From: Chitinophaga varians
Lineage (GTDB): Bacteria > Bacteroidota > Bacteroidia > Chitinophagales > Chitinophagaceae
NCBI RefSeq assembly: GCF_012641275.1
Contig: NZ_JABAIA010000001.1
Location: 1,054,001-1,118,000, forward strand
Length of the DNA stretch: 64,000 nt
Reading direction: 5' to 3'
Shown here: positions 8,969-17,472 of the stretch, one piece after another
How the letters are laid out: the number at the start of each line of letters is the position of its first letter
Position numbering within the stretch: position 1 is the stretch's first letter
Notes under the pieces: model-generated
What the model saw: only the letters and a program-made list of their open reading frames with translations
The model's database searches: none
Told to the model about the DNA's origin: nothing
Program-made: the position numbers and the translations under genes

Positions 8969-9628
8969 TTGGATGATTCAAGGTTTTTCTAATCAGTTAA
9001 CAGTTACAACAACGCAGCTGCTTAACAAAAGCAGTTGGGTAAAGATACTGCGAAAACATTTACATAAAATTGAATCTGCAAGAAATTCTTACCGGAGGCT
9101 AACATTAGTTTTTTCCTAAATATTTACTATGGGGGCAACTTTTATCCGTATACGATTTTGAAGTCTTTAGAAATGCAATACCAGTATACATTACAAACAA
9201 TCTACTGCTATTTTATCTCATTAAAATCAAAAAATATTTTAAACATAAAATTAATACATAAATTTTTTACTTGACAAAAAAATCATTAAAAATCGAAAGG
9301 ATGTCTACCTATTAAATAGGACAGGGTAATATTCATGATCGAAAATAAATCACTGCTTCACACCATTTATCCACGAGAATAATTACTTTCGTATCAACCT
9401 TTATTGAAAGAGAAAAAACCTGAAACATCCATGAACAAGAGACCCGTGAGAACGACCTTTTGCCCGGAAACATGTGTCACCATTAGCTTTCATAACATTT
9501 CATTCACCCGTTCCAACAAGAGTACCACAACGACCATATAAATTTCGTATATCACCTGTTATAACTGCGCCTATCTGCGTATAGTCACAGGACAACGGGA
9601 TTGTTAACACTAAAAAATTGCTTTTTTT
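8969..9628. other. 660-bp non-coding divergent control region of the type VI locus
   Basis: This AT-rich stretch separates the divergent clpV and hcp operons and must hold both promoters. On the minus strand a TATCTTTA box at 9040-9047 is a fair -7 candidate for clpV. On the plus strand only a weak TAAATTTC box near 9540 is visible upstream of hcp. A 36-codon ATG frame at 9431-9541 exists, but nothing supports it as a gene. A small hairpin (CTGCTT/AAGCAG, near 9020) falls in the presumed clpV leader. Confidence 0.5.
9040..9047 (-). promoter_or_regulatory. Candidate -7 box for the clpV-tssBC operon
   Basis: TATCTTTA on the minus strand matches the Bacteroidota TAnnTTTG box at 7 of 8 positions, about 70 bases before the clpV start. 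No clear TTTG -33 box accompanies it. Confidence 0.3.
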
Positions 9629-10018
9629 ATGTCTTTTAAGGCAGAACTGATTATAGCTGGAAAGTCAGCCAATGTGCTGGAATGTAACTATGGTTTCTCC
9701 CAGGGTACCGACGCCATCGGTAAACCCAGCACCATGCCCCGCGGCGGTACCATCTCCCTGGTATTGGAATCGGCCCGCGACACCGACCTGGTGCAGTGGA
9801 TGATCTCCCCGGAGGAAAAACGTGACGGCACCATCATTTTTAAACGCCGCGATCATGACTCCAGCCTCCGCACGGTGGAATTTACCGAAGGCATCTGCGT
9901 ACAGTTCCACGAAAGTTATCATCACTCCGGCAACAGCCCCATGATCACCCATATCGTGATCTCTGCCCGGGAACTTAAAATCGGCAACGTTGCCTATAAA
10001 AGAAAATGGGAGGACTAA
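9629..10018 (+). CDS. tssD: Hcp/TssD, type VI inner-tube protein (Bacteroidota type)
   Basis: The 129-residue protein has the Bacteroidota Hcp layout: MSFKAELIIAGKSANVLECNY at the start, an RGGTISLVLES strand, and the ISARELKIGNVAYKRKWED end that is hallmark-like for this family. Hexameric rings stack into the tube that is fired through the sheath, with VgrG at its tip. It opens the plus-strand operon; the next start codon lies 3 bases after its stop, so translation is probably coupled. Confidence 0.88.
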   Translation: MSFKAELIIAGKSANVLECNYGFSQGTDAIGKPSTMPRGGTISLVLESARDTDLVQWMISPEEKRDGTIIFKRRDHDSSLRTVEFTEGICVQFHESYHHSGNSPMITHIVISARELKIGNVAYKRKWED

Positions 10019-10021
10019 GCC

Positions 10022-11149
10022 ATGGAGCATATCCCCGAAAATATCAAAGTGGTGGCCCGCTTTATCCTGCTGTCACTACAACGTACCCTGGCGGATATCC
10101 ACATGAGCGAACACCTGGAAGAACGTGACCACCAGAAATGGTACAACGAAAGCTTCCTGGAAAATGTCAATACCGACATCTCGTTTAGCCAGGCAGAGCA
10201 GCAGCACCTCAACCAGGGACTGACAGCCATGACCTATCATCTGCCGGTGGTATTATATAACGCAGGGCTCACCAAAACACTCATACCGGCCTCCCGCATC
10301 TACTGCCAGTTGCAAAACAACCTGCTGGGCGTATATGTGCAGGAAGTAGGCACTTTTATACTCGACATACAGTATGGCAGAATGGTCACCTTTATGTGGC
10401 CGACAGTCGCCTCAGATAAAACAACGGCAGCCCCTGCAACGGACAGCCTTTCCCGTTACCGGCTTCATACAAACGCTGACATGGACGGGCGCATCAGCCG
10501 CGACGCAGGGTTCCTGAAAGACAAGGCAAAAGACGCCATACAAGACAAAATAAAAGCTTTCGCCAAAGCACCTGCCGGCGTTAACCTCATGAAATTCAGA
10601 TCACAGATCAAACATTTCGGCGGCGTGCATGATGTATACAAAGGCCTCTTCAAAGAAAGAGACCTGGTAAAAGGCGTACTGGCAGGAAATCCCGGCGAAA
10701 TCATGGCCGACCTGAGCACCAAAAAAGCAGGGGAAGGCAACTTCCCGGGCATCGACTATGTGCCCGGCGCCACCCAGCTGCTGGACATCATGGCCAATGA
10801 TAAATTTAAAGATGCCGACCTGGAAAACATCAACATGGCGCAGAAGGCCCCGGCCGACCAGGGTGGCGGATACGGCCCCCTCACCAGAATGATGGACGCC
10901 TATAACAGGCACTGGGGCACGGAGTTCGTAGGCCTCTATCTCATGGAAGACGCCTATCAGCAGGCACTGCACAATAAAACCATTCCGGGCTCACTGACCC
11001 GCCATTATACCAGCCACTTTGACCTTAACCCCAGGGACGCTTCCGGGCATCTTTATAAATATTTTATCTACATGCATGTAGAAGATGTCAAAGGCGGCGA
11101 TATCGATTTTCAAAAAATAGGCGTGATGAAGGTCAACCCAAAAGACTGA
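10022..11149 (+). CDS. Unrecognised 375-residue protein between hcp and vgrG
   Basis: I do not recognise this protein. It has no signal peptide or membrane segment. An N-terminal part (about 1-130) of mixed helix and strand ends in FILDIQYGRMVTFMW. A charged, alanine/lysine-rich middle (about 160-230) follows. A C-terminal part includes GIDYVPGATQLLDIMAND and HLYKYFIYMHVED. It starts 3 bases after hcp and ends 43 bases before vgrG, so it is made with the tube and spike. That position fits an effector, an effector adaptor or a chaperone loaded on Hcp or VgrG. No toxin motif is evident and no obvious small immunity gene follows. Confidence 0.8.
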   Translation: MEHIPENIKVVARFILLSLQRTLADIHMSEHLEERDHQKWYNESFLENVNTDISFSQAEQQHLNQGLTAMTYHLPVVLYNAGLTKTLIPASRIYCQLQNNLLGVYVQEVGTFILDIQYGRMVTFMWPTVASDKTTAAPATDSLSRYRLHTNADMDGRISRDAGFLKDKAKDAIQDKIKAFAKAPAGVNLMKFRSQIKHFGGVHDVYKGLFKERDLVKGVLAGNPGEIMADLSTKKAGEGNFPGIDYVPGATQLLDIMANDKFKDADLENINMAQKAPADQGGGYGPLTRMMDAYNRHWGTEFVGLYLMEDAYQQALHNKTIPGSLTRHYTSHFDLNPRDASGHLYKYFIYMHVEDVKGGDIDFQKIGVMKVNPKD

Positions 11150-11192
11150 CCACACACTCATTCATTGACAAAAATTTTTAAACCTGAATACT

Positions 11193-13004
11193 ATGGGCGA
11201 CGATAAATTTCTGAATAAGTCAACAATAGGCATTGAAGGCTATGCCGGACCGGTAGAGTTTAAAAATGTGACACTGGAACAGGCTGTCGGCAGCCACCAT
11301 TATTTCAGCTTTCTGTGGCGCCCCGGCAGCCTGAGCAGCAATCTCTCCTATCAGCAGGGAATCATTGAAAAATATATCGGTAAAGGCATCTCCATCAACT
11401 TCGACGATTTCCGTTTCAAAGGCCTCATCACCAGCATGGCCGTGATAGAGGAAGATGGCGCCGCCATCGGTTTTCAGGTGTCAGGTGTAAGCCCCACCAT
11501 CCTGCTGGACGATGTCCCGCAAAGCACGTCCTTCTACCAGAAATCCCTGCAACAGGTGATGCAGGGCGCCCTGCAGGACGCCGGCTCCGGCCTGTTGAAA
11601 ACACAGGTGGTACCGGCCCATAAAGGCACCCTCCCCTATTGCGTACAATATAACGAGACTGACTTCGACTTCCTCGCACGCATATCCGCCCGCTACGGCG
11701 AATGGATGTACTACGACGGCAGCGCCCTCGTGATCGGCGACACCCAGAAAGGCGAAGTGAAACTCACCAAAAATGTTACGCTGCACCAGCTGAAAACCGT
11801 GGCCGCCGTGACACCGCAACGGATCAACTATGTATCGTACGATATGATGAAAGCCTCTCCGCTGAGCGAAAAATCGCAAAAAGCGGAAGCCGGCTCCCAC
11901 CCGCTGATGCACCTGTCTTCTGCTGCATCAGACGACCTGTACAGCTCTTCCTCCCAGAAACAAACGTTTGTGCATCACGGTTATACACAGGATGAACTGA
12001 AACAGGTAAAGGAAGTGCAGAACAAAGTCAACGCCGCCGCATTTGTCCGCGTCAGCGGTATCAGCGAACTGCCGGTAATGCCCGGCCAGCAAATCAGCAT
12101 CGCCAGCGACTCCGGACAAAGCGCCTACACGGTCATCTCCGCAACACACTACGCCAGCACCCCCGGCAACTATCACTGCTCCTTTACGGCCATTCCCGCC
12201 GATGTGAAGGTGCCCCCCTACAGCAATCCCCACCTGGTGCCTAAAGCAGATATGCAGAGCGCCATCGTAAAGGACAACAACGACCCGGAAAAACTGGGCC
12301 GCGTAAGGGTGCAGTTCTTCTGGCAGCAACAAAATGACATGAGCCCCTGGATACGCCAGGCTTCACCTGCCGCCGGCGGTGGCACCGGCTTTCATTTTGT
12401 ACCGGAAGTAGGGGAAGAAGTCGTGATCGGCTTTGAAGGCGGCAACGCGGAAATGCCTTTCGTACTGGGCAGTAAGTTCAACGGCAAATCCAAAAGCGGT
12501 TACGGCGACGCGCAAAACAATATGAAAGCCATCAAAACACGCAGTGGCAACCTGATACAGCTGGATGATAATTCCGGCAGCGTGACCGTGACCGACAAAA
12601 ACGGTAGTACCATGATCATGGACGGATCAGGCAATATTACCGTAAAATCACAAACACTGGTCACCGTAAAAACCGAAGATAAAATCGTGGTAGACGCTCC
12701 CAACCAGATAGAATTCCTTTCTAAGGAAATTCATCTGAAAGGCACCAAAAAAGTGATCATTGGAGAAGGAGCAGCTCAAATCACAGTGGACAACGAATCC
12801 AATAAAATCACCAGCGGGGCCGATAAAATAACGGCGACCGCCGATACGTTGCATGAGCTGAAAAGCCTTGCCAATATGAAAATGAGCGCTCTCCATCACG
12901 AAACAGAAGGCAATACGCAGGTATCAATCAAAGGCACCTCCATTAAAGTAGACGGAGGCACCACAACAGACATTAAAGGAGGCATGGTAAACCTGAACTG
13001 CTAA
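11193..13004 (+). CDS. tssI: VgrG/TssI, type VI spike protein
   Basis: This 603-residue VgrG has the gp27-like N-terminal region (about 1-340), the gp5 OB-fold (DPEKLGRVRVQFFWQQ, SPWIRQASPAAGGGTGFHFVPEVGEEVVIGFEGGN in the usual order, about 360-430) and a C-terminal beta-helix region (about 450-603) ending in NLNC. It caps the Hcp tube and punctures the target membrane. There is no added C-terminal toxin domain, so cargo must bind non-covalently. Its TAA overlaps the next ATG by one base. Confidence 0.92.
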   Translation: MGDDKFLNKSTIGIEGYAGPVEFKNVTLEQAVGSHHYFSFLWRPGSLSSNLSYQQGIIEKYIGKGISINFDDFRFKGLITSMAVIEEDGAAIGFQVSGVSPTILLDDVPQSTSFYQKSLQQVMQGALQDAGSGLLKTQVVPAHKGTLPYCVQYNETDFDFLARISARYGEWMYYDGSALVIGDTQKGEVKLTKNVTLHQLKTVAAVTPQRINYVSYDMMKASPLSEKSQKAEAGSHPLMHLSSAASDDLYSSSSQKQTFVHHGYTQDELKQVKEVQNKVNAAAFVRVSGISELPVMPGQQISIASDSGQSAYTVISATHYASTPGNYHCSFTAIPADVKVPPYSNPHLVPKADMQSAIVKDNNDPEKLGRVRVQFFWQQQNDMSPWIRQASPAAGGGTGFHFVPEVGEEVVIGFEGGNAEMPFVLGSKFNGKSKSGYGDAQNNMKAIKTRSGNLIQLDDNSGSVTVTDKNGSTMIMDGSGNITVKSQTLVTVKTEDKIVVDAPNQIEFLSKEIHLKGTKKVIIGEGAAQITVDNESNKITSGADKITATADTLHELKSLANMKMSALHHETEGNTQVSIKGTSIKVDGGTTTDIKGGMVNLNC

Positions 13005-14404
13005 TGAACGAACACAATCCGATAGCACTGGAGATTAATAAAATTCAGGCACACTGGCGCAAGGCTGTCAGCGGTAATGATCCGCTGCGCCTGGTACGCC
13101 TCATGATATTGCCCGAAGAAGCAAGGCTCTATGAAGGTTTTTTTAAACTGGAGTCCTCTCCTCACGGCCAACTGGAAGAAATATTTGTCACACACCTGAC
13201 ACCATTTGAAGGGGAAGACACCTTCAGCGCGGCCATCATCCGGGACTGGCTGGCTACCTACGACAACAGCGCTACGCTGTTACAGGAAATGGAAGCCAAA
13301 AACAGTAAGCTGATGTGGGACCCAGCACCCTTCAGACAGTTGCCCGCCGCTGTTCCACAGGACAAGCAGCTGCTGCAACTGTTACAGTCTTTCCGCGAGG
13401 CATTGCCCCATCAACCAGCCACACTGGTGCTGGCGCTGCTGCCATGGCAGGTAAGCGATACCCGCAGTTTCGCCGGCTGGCTTACGCGGCTGCTCAAGCT
13501 GGGCATTCCGGCAGGCGTGCGCATCACAGTGGTGGACCATGTGGGAAAAGATTACCTGCTGATCAATGACCGCCCGTTTCCCGGACAGATCATATCGTTT
13601 CATGTCCCCCTGCAACTGGCAGACGCGATACAACGCCTCGCTACTTCCGGCAATCCCAATGATCCGGAAATAGCCTATCGCAAATGCCTGTTTGAAATGG
13701 GCAATGCCGCCAAAGACAAAGACATCAAACGGCTGCATTACTGGGGCGAACGTATGCTGGAAGTGACGCAACGGAGCGGCAACAAAGGACTTTTTGCTAC
13801 GGCGCACCTCACCTACGCCGGCATGTTGTTCAACTTCAAACGTGACCCGCAATTACCGCTGCTGCTGGAAAAAGCCACCCGTATTGCCAAACAGGGCATA
13901 CAGATGGGCGACAACGCCTGCATCTCCCTGCTGATCCAGGCATACGGCTACCAGGGCGCCTACGCCCAGGTACGGCGCAACTATGGCCCGGCCATTGAAT
14001 GGTTCCTGCAACAGGCGGCATTGGCAGAACAGCACCAATACCTGTCCCAGGCGGTAATGTCCTGGTACCAGGCGGTGGAACTGAGCCGCCGGAAAGACAG
14101 CAGCCGTTACCGCACGCTGCTGGAACAGGCCTACAAATGTGGTATCCCCATGACGGACGATGAAATTTCTTCTTCCGTTTACAGCTTCCTCGCGGCAGAT
14201 TATTACGATTACGCCTATACGAATAAACAAACGGCGCTTATCAAAGAAATAGATGAACGAATGAGCCGTGTTTTTGGCAGGGAATGGAAAGTGGAAGTGG
14301 ACAAACTGAAGAAATCGAAAATGAAGTCACTGATGCAACCACAGCTGAGCGAAGAAGAAGAGGAAGAAGCCGAAGAAACAGCCAACGCTCCCGCAGAAAA
14401 ATGA
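13004..14404 (+). CDS. Unrecognised 466-residue helical (TPR-like) protein after vgrG
   Basis: I do not recognise this family. The N-terminal half (about 1-200) is mixed alpha/beta with a hydrophobic strand LVLALLPWQ and a second ITVVDHV. The second half (about 220-420) is all-helical with repeating Ala/Tyr/Leu patterns like tetratricopeptide repeats. The tail is extremely acidic (a run of Glu around 445-455). No export signal is seen. The ATG overlaps the vgrG stop (TAATG), so it is translated with VgrG. A role as effector adaptor or loading factor for the spike is plausible, but this is inferred only from position. Confidence 0.75.
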   Translation: MNEHNPIALEINKIQAHWRKAVSGNDPLRLVRLMILPEEARLYEGFFKLESSPHGQLEEIFVTHLTPFEGEDTFSAAIIRDWLATYDNSATLLQEMEAKNSKLMWDPAPFRQLPAAVPQDKQLLQLLQSFREALPHQPATLVLALLPWQVSDTRSFAGWLTRLLKLGIPAGVRITVVDHVGKDYLLINDRPFPGQIISFHVPLQLADAIQRLATSGNPNDPEIAYRKCLFEMGNAAKDKDIKRLHYWGERMLEVTQRSGNKGLFATAHLTYAGMLFNFKRDPQLPLLLEKATRIAKQGIQMGDNACISLLIQAYGYQGAYAQVRRNYGPAIEWFLQQAALAEQHQYLSQAVMSWYQAVELSRRKDSSRYRTLLEQAYKCGIPMTDDEISSSVYSFLAADYYDYAYTNKQTALIKEIDERMSRVFGREWKVEVDKLKKSKMKSLMQPQLSEEEEEEAEETANAPAEK

Positions 14405-14411
14405 TAAGCCT

Positions 14412-15479
14412 TCAGGAACGGGAGAAAGCCACAGATGTCCAGATACTGCCATTCTGCCGCAGGTCGTCCAGGATCTCCAGCAGACCGGTAAAGTCCATGT
14501 AAAAATTAGTGAGCGTCCGCCTGTCTGTCAGTGAATCCTGCAGCCCGGCTTCAAAATAATCTTCCCCATGGCTGATACCGATATAGATACGGTTGTTGTA
14601 AAATGAGATGAACAACGGCGCCTGTGAACGTTCCTGCAAACGGGCGATCTTTTCCAGCAAAGGCAATGTCAGCAGCTGTTGCGCTTCATCTGCATCTTTG
14701 GCATATGCCATGAAGACTTTATTAAAAGCCGCATCGGCCGTTGTTACTTTTTTCCCCAGGTTCCAGGTTTCAATATAATCGGTGTCCGTCTGCCCAGCTG
14801 ATGTAAGGTTCTCCATCATCGTAACACGCGGTACGATGTACACCGGTGTATTAAAATAACGCGGGAACTGCGCCACAAAATAAGTGCCTTCAAAGACCAC
14901 GTCAGGGCCTAGTCCACGGAGCGTAACAACAGGCATGTGCGTAACCTTCAGGTCACACCACTGAAAATTCAGGTCGCCCGTTTTACCAAAAACCTGGTCA
15001 TTGCCTGTAATATTATACTCCTTGCGCGCAAACAGGCCACTTTCAATGAACTCCTCATAGCTGGCATGGTTCAGGGGTTGATAGGTAAAAGCCGGGTCCA
15101 TAAAACGGACGATTGGTTGTATCACCTTGTTTTTAAAATCCTGTTTATAATCCACCATTTCCTGCATGCCTTTTTGTTTGGCCATATAACGGCGGAACGC
15201 AAAGCTCAGTCCCAGCGTGAGAATCACCCCTGCGCCCAAAACCAGGAAGGCAGATAAGCTGTTGGTGCCGCTGCTTTCCTGCCGGGGGATGACCACCCAC
15301 ATCAGGAAGATAAAAAAGATAATCACCGGCACTATGCCCAGGACACGCATGCGACGTACCCATGCCTGTCCGGCTTTGCGCTGCTGCTCCAGTTGCTGTA
15401 GCTGCGCGTCCAGTTGTTGGTCTACAAACGTATTAAATTCGGCTAATGTCTTCATACAGTTATAACAGCCTTGCGGCAT
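14412..15479 (-). CDS. DUF3137-family membrane protein
   Basis: A 355-residue protein with a cytoplasmic N-terminal helix, two transmembrane segments (about 47-65 and 76-95) and a long soluble C-terminal domain with ITGNDQVFGKTGD and VFEGTYFVAQFPRYF, as in the DUF3137 family of unknown function. The Met at residue 9 (start 15455, MKTLAEF) is an equally good start. It is read in the same direction as the 172-residue membrane protein 6 bases upstream and converges on the vgrG operon, so a type VI role is not implied. Confidence 0.75.
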   Translation of the reverse strand: MPQGCYNCMKTLAEFNTFVDQQLDAQLQQLEQQRKAGQAWVRRMRVLGIVPVIIFFIFLMWVVIPRQESSGTNSLSAFLVLGAGVILTLGLSFAFRRYMAKQKGMQEMVDYKQDFKNKVIQPIVRFMDPAFTYQPLNHASYEEFIESGLFARKEYNITGNDQVFGKTGDLNFQWCDLKVTHMPVVTLRGLGPDVVFEGTYFVAQFPRYFNTPVYIVPRVTMMENLTSAGQTDTDYIETWNLGKKVTTADAAFNKVFMAYAKDADEAQQLLTLPLLEKIARLQERSQAPLFISFYNNRIYIGISHGEDYFEAGLQDSLTDRRTLTNFYMDFTGLLEILDDLRQNGSIWTSVAFSRS

Positions 15480-15485
15480 GGTTGT

Positions 15486-16004
15486 TTAATTGGCGGACCA
15501 GTTGGCGGAGGGGTTGTTGCCGGCAATGGTGCTGGTCCCGGCCATACTCACAAAAGCCCTGAAAGGTTGTACATTTTCTTCGGAAAGCGGCAGTTTATAA
15601 GCCTTTCTGCCAGGACCTACCACGACCTGTGCGTATTCCATAGGGAACAGCCGTATGCGGATAAGGCGCAATGGCAGAATGAGTTTATAGTCCGTATAAG
15701 TGTTCAGGTTGCTGACAGCTTCTCCTTTCCGCAGGCATTCTACGAACTCGTCAATTTTTTGCCGGCGTTTGTTGGCCTGCATCAGCATGATAGCATATGG
15801 AATCACCGGCCCCACAGCGATGCAGCAGAAAATCAGTATCAGTAAGGGTGGTATTTCCGCACTGCTTTTGAGAACGGAAGTAAGGACCACTGCCAATAAC
15901 AGCAATGCCAGTATCTCCGCGGTGATCAGCGCCTGAAATATCTGCTTCTTATCTTTCTCGTGGATGGCCGTCAACGTTGCCTTCAGGTCCTGTAGACTTT
16001 TCAT
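15486..16004 (-). CDS. Small unrecognised protein with two membrane segments
   Basis: A 172-residue protein with a basic N-terminal helix, two transmembrane segments (about 25-44 and 52-74) and a soluble C-terminal part of about 90 residues. The architecture is a shorter version of the DUF3137 protein encoded right after it, suggesting the two act together. I can assign no function. Confidence 0.7.
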   Translation of the reverse strand: MKSLQDLKATLTAIHEKDKKQIFQALITAEILALLLLAVVLTSVLKSSAEIPPLLILIFCCIAVGPVIPYAIMLMQANKRRQKIDEFVECLRKGEAVSNLNTYTDYKLILPLRLIRIRLFPMEYAQVVVGPGRKAYKLPLSEENVQPFRAFVSMAGTSTIAGNNPSANWSAN

Positions 16005-16100
16005 ATGGTAGCTAGTTTTTCAATATCAGGAAATCCGGGGATGGGTCAACCTTTTCAGTGACGAAGTAAAGTAAAAAGCATGACATCACAAAATAGATCC

Positions 16101-17342
16101 TTATTCTTTCCTGACTACCGGCGGGAAGGCAAAGTCCTTCCAGGCAGCTTCCGCTTCTGCCGGCGTGATGTCGCCATCATACACCATTACGCGATAGGTT
16201 AACGTATATTCATTTCCGTTAGTTAGCGTCCAGGATTTCATTTTAGTGGGAGAATAGTTGAGCATCAGTTCACCGCCTTCCATATTTTCAGGCCATACGC
16301 GGAGTGGTTCCGGGGAGTCATAGTTGGCCGGTGCGTTCATGATCAACAGTCCGGCTTTGCCTTGTGGCGTGGTGCCGGTAATTTTGACCCATCGGGCACG
16401 GGTGCTGTCAGCGTCCTTGCGGGTTTTGCCTTCGGAGGTAAGCACCTGGCTGGTGCTGGCGGTGAAGGACGCGGTGGTGCGCAGCCCGAAACCGCCACCG
16501 TAGCGGTATTGCAGCAATGTGATGCCGTCAGCTGTTGCAGGAGTGAACAGCGAGGTGATGTCCCACAGGCGGCGTTTGCCGTTGTCAGTAGCCGGGTAGG
16601 CCCGTACCTCCCAGGTTTCATTGATCGCTACTTTTTCCGTGCCGTCTTTCAGAAACGCCACATGTTCCTGGCGGGCGCTGAAGCCGCACCAGGCGTTGCC
16701 GACGGTGACGGATTCCATTTTCACGAAACGTACTTTGCCTTCTTTTTTCTGTACGTTCCAGAAGTCTGTCTCCCTTCCTTCAAAGCTGGTATGTGTCCAG
16801 GGGTTCCAGATGCCCATATGGTGCCGATGGCCGGCGTTGGGGAACGCGTTGGTGAGCACGGCGCCGTTAGGTGCCCAGAGCGGATGGATAAAGGCGCTGC
16901 GGCGATATACCGTATCGCTGCCGGCAGGTGGTTCTACCGTAGCATAGTTGTATTGCAGATTTTTTTGCAGGCCTTGTTGCAGTACCAGGGCGCTGTGATT
17001 ATCGGTGACCTGCATGACCGGCGCCACGGATGTTTTCCGGTTGGCTTTTTTCAGTTCGTACGATCTTTGGGCGCCTGCGGGCGTACGGCCTTCCAGTACC
17101 CACCAGAGCGCTCCTTCCGCCGCAGTAACGGCGACGGGCACACGTTTTTTCCCGGTCACTTCTTCCAGCAGCAGGCTTTCTGTGTCTGCCGGTTGCTCCA
17201 GCCGTATATGCACGATGCTGTTATGTCGCTCGATATCGCCTGCCTGTACGGTATAACGGGCAATGACCTGTGCGGCAGTCTGCTGGCCGGCCAGCAGGCC
17301 GCCAAGGAGACAGAAGCTGCGGAAATATGTTTTCATCTGCAA
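16101..17342 (-). CDS. Secreted DUF6807 (PmoA-like) protein
   Basis: This 413-residue protein has a signal peptide (LLGGLLAGQQTAAQ, about residues 11-24) and the DUF6807 signatures: AFIHPLWAPNGAVLTNAF, then HRHHMGIWNPWTHTSFEGRETDFWN, and a late GLLIMNAPANYDSPEPLRVWPENM region. In this family the His-rich patch sits in a beta-sandwich of unknown activity, often near sugar-degradation genes. Here it stands alone between a membrane protein pair and the divergent C25 protease. The Met at residue 3 is the more typical start. Confidence 0.8.
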   Translation of the reverse strand: MQMKTYFRSFCLLGGLLAGQQTAAQVIARYTVQAGDIERHNSIVHIRLEQPADTESLLLEEVTGKKRVPVAVTAAEGALWWVLEGRTPAGAQRSYELKKANRKTSVAPVMQVTDNHSALVLQQGLQKNLQYNYATVEPPAGSDTVYRRSAFIHPLWAPNGAVLTNAFPNAGHRHHMGIWNPWTHTSFEGRETDFWNVQKKEGKVRFVKMESVTVGNAWCGFSARQEHVAFLKDGTEKVAINETWEVRAYPATDNGKRRLWDITSLFTPATADGITLLQYRYGGGFGLRTTASFTASTSQVLTSEGKTRKDADSTRARWVKITGTTPQGKAGLLIMNAPANYDSPEPLRVWPENMEGGELMLNYSPTKMKSWTLTNGNEYTLTYRVMVYDGDITPAEAEAAWKDFAFPPVVRKE

Positions 17343-17472
17343 TCGTTTGCAACAAAATACGGTTTACTTTTTCACTATGCAAATACTTTGCGTGATGGTA
17401 TGTTAATATTGTTACGGGAACCTTGCCTGTTATCCGTTTATTTTAATACTTTTAGCGCTTAACGAAGAATAT

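Noticed and set aside
9431..9541. 36-codon ATG frame upstream of hcp
   Set aside because: No ribosome-binding signal, hydrophobic pattern or family resemblance; composition is that of the surrounding non-coding region.
143..13004. Extracellular contractile injection system or phage tail instead of type VI secretion
   Set aside because: A ClpV unfoldase, TssB/TssC-type sheath proteins, Bacteroidota Hcp and a VgrG with gp27-gp5 layout are present, and no tape-measure, tail-fibre, AAA+ eCIS ATPase or lysis genes are seen.
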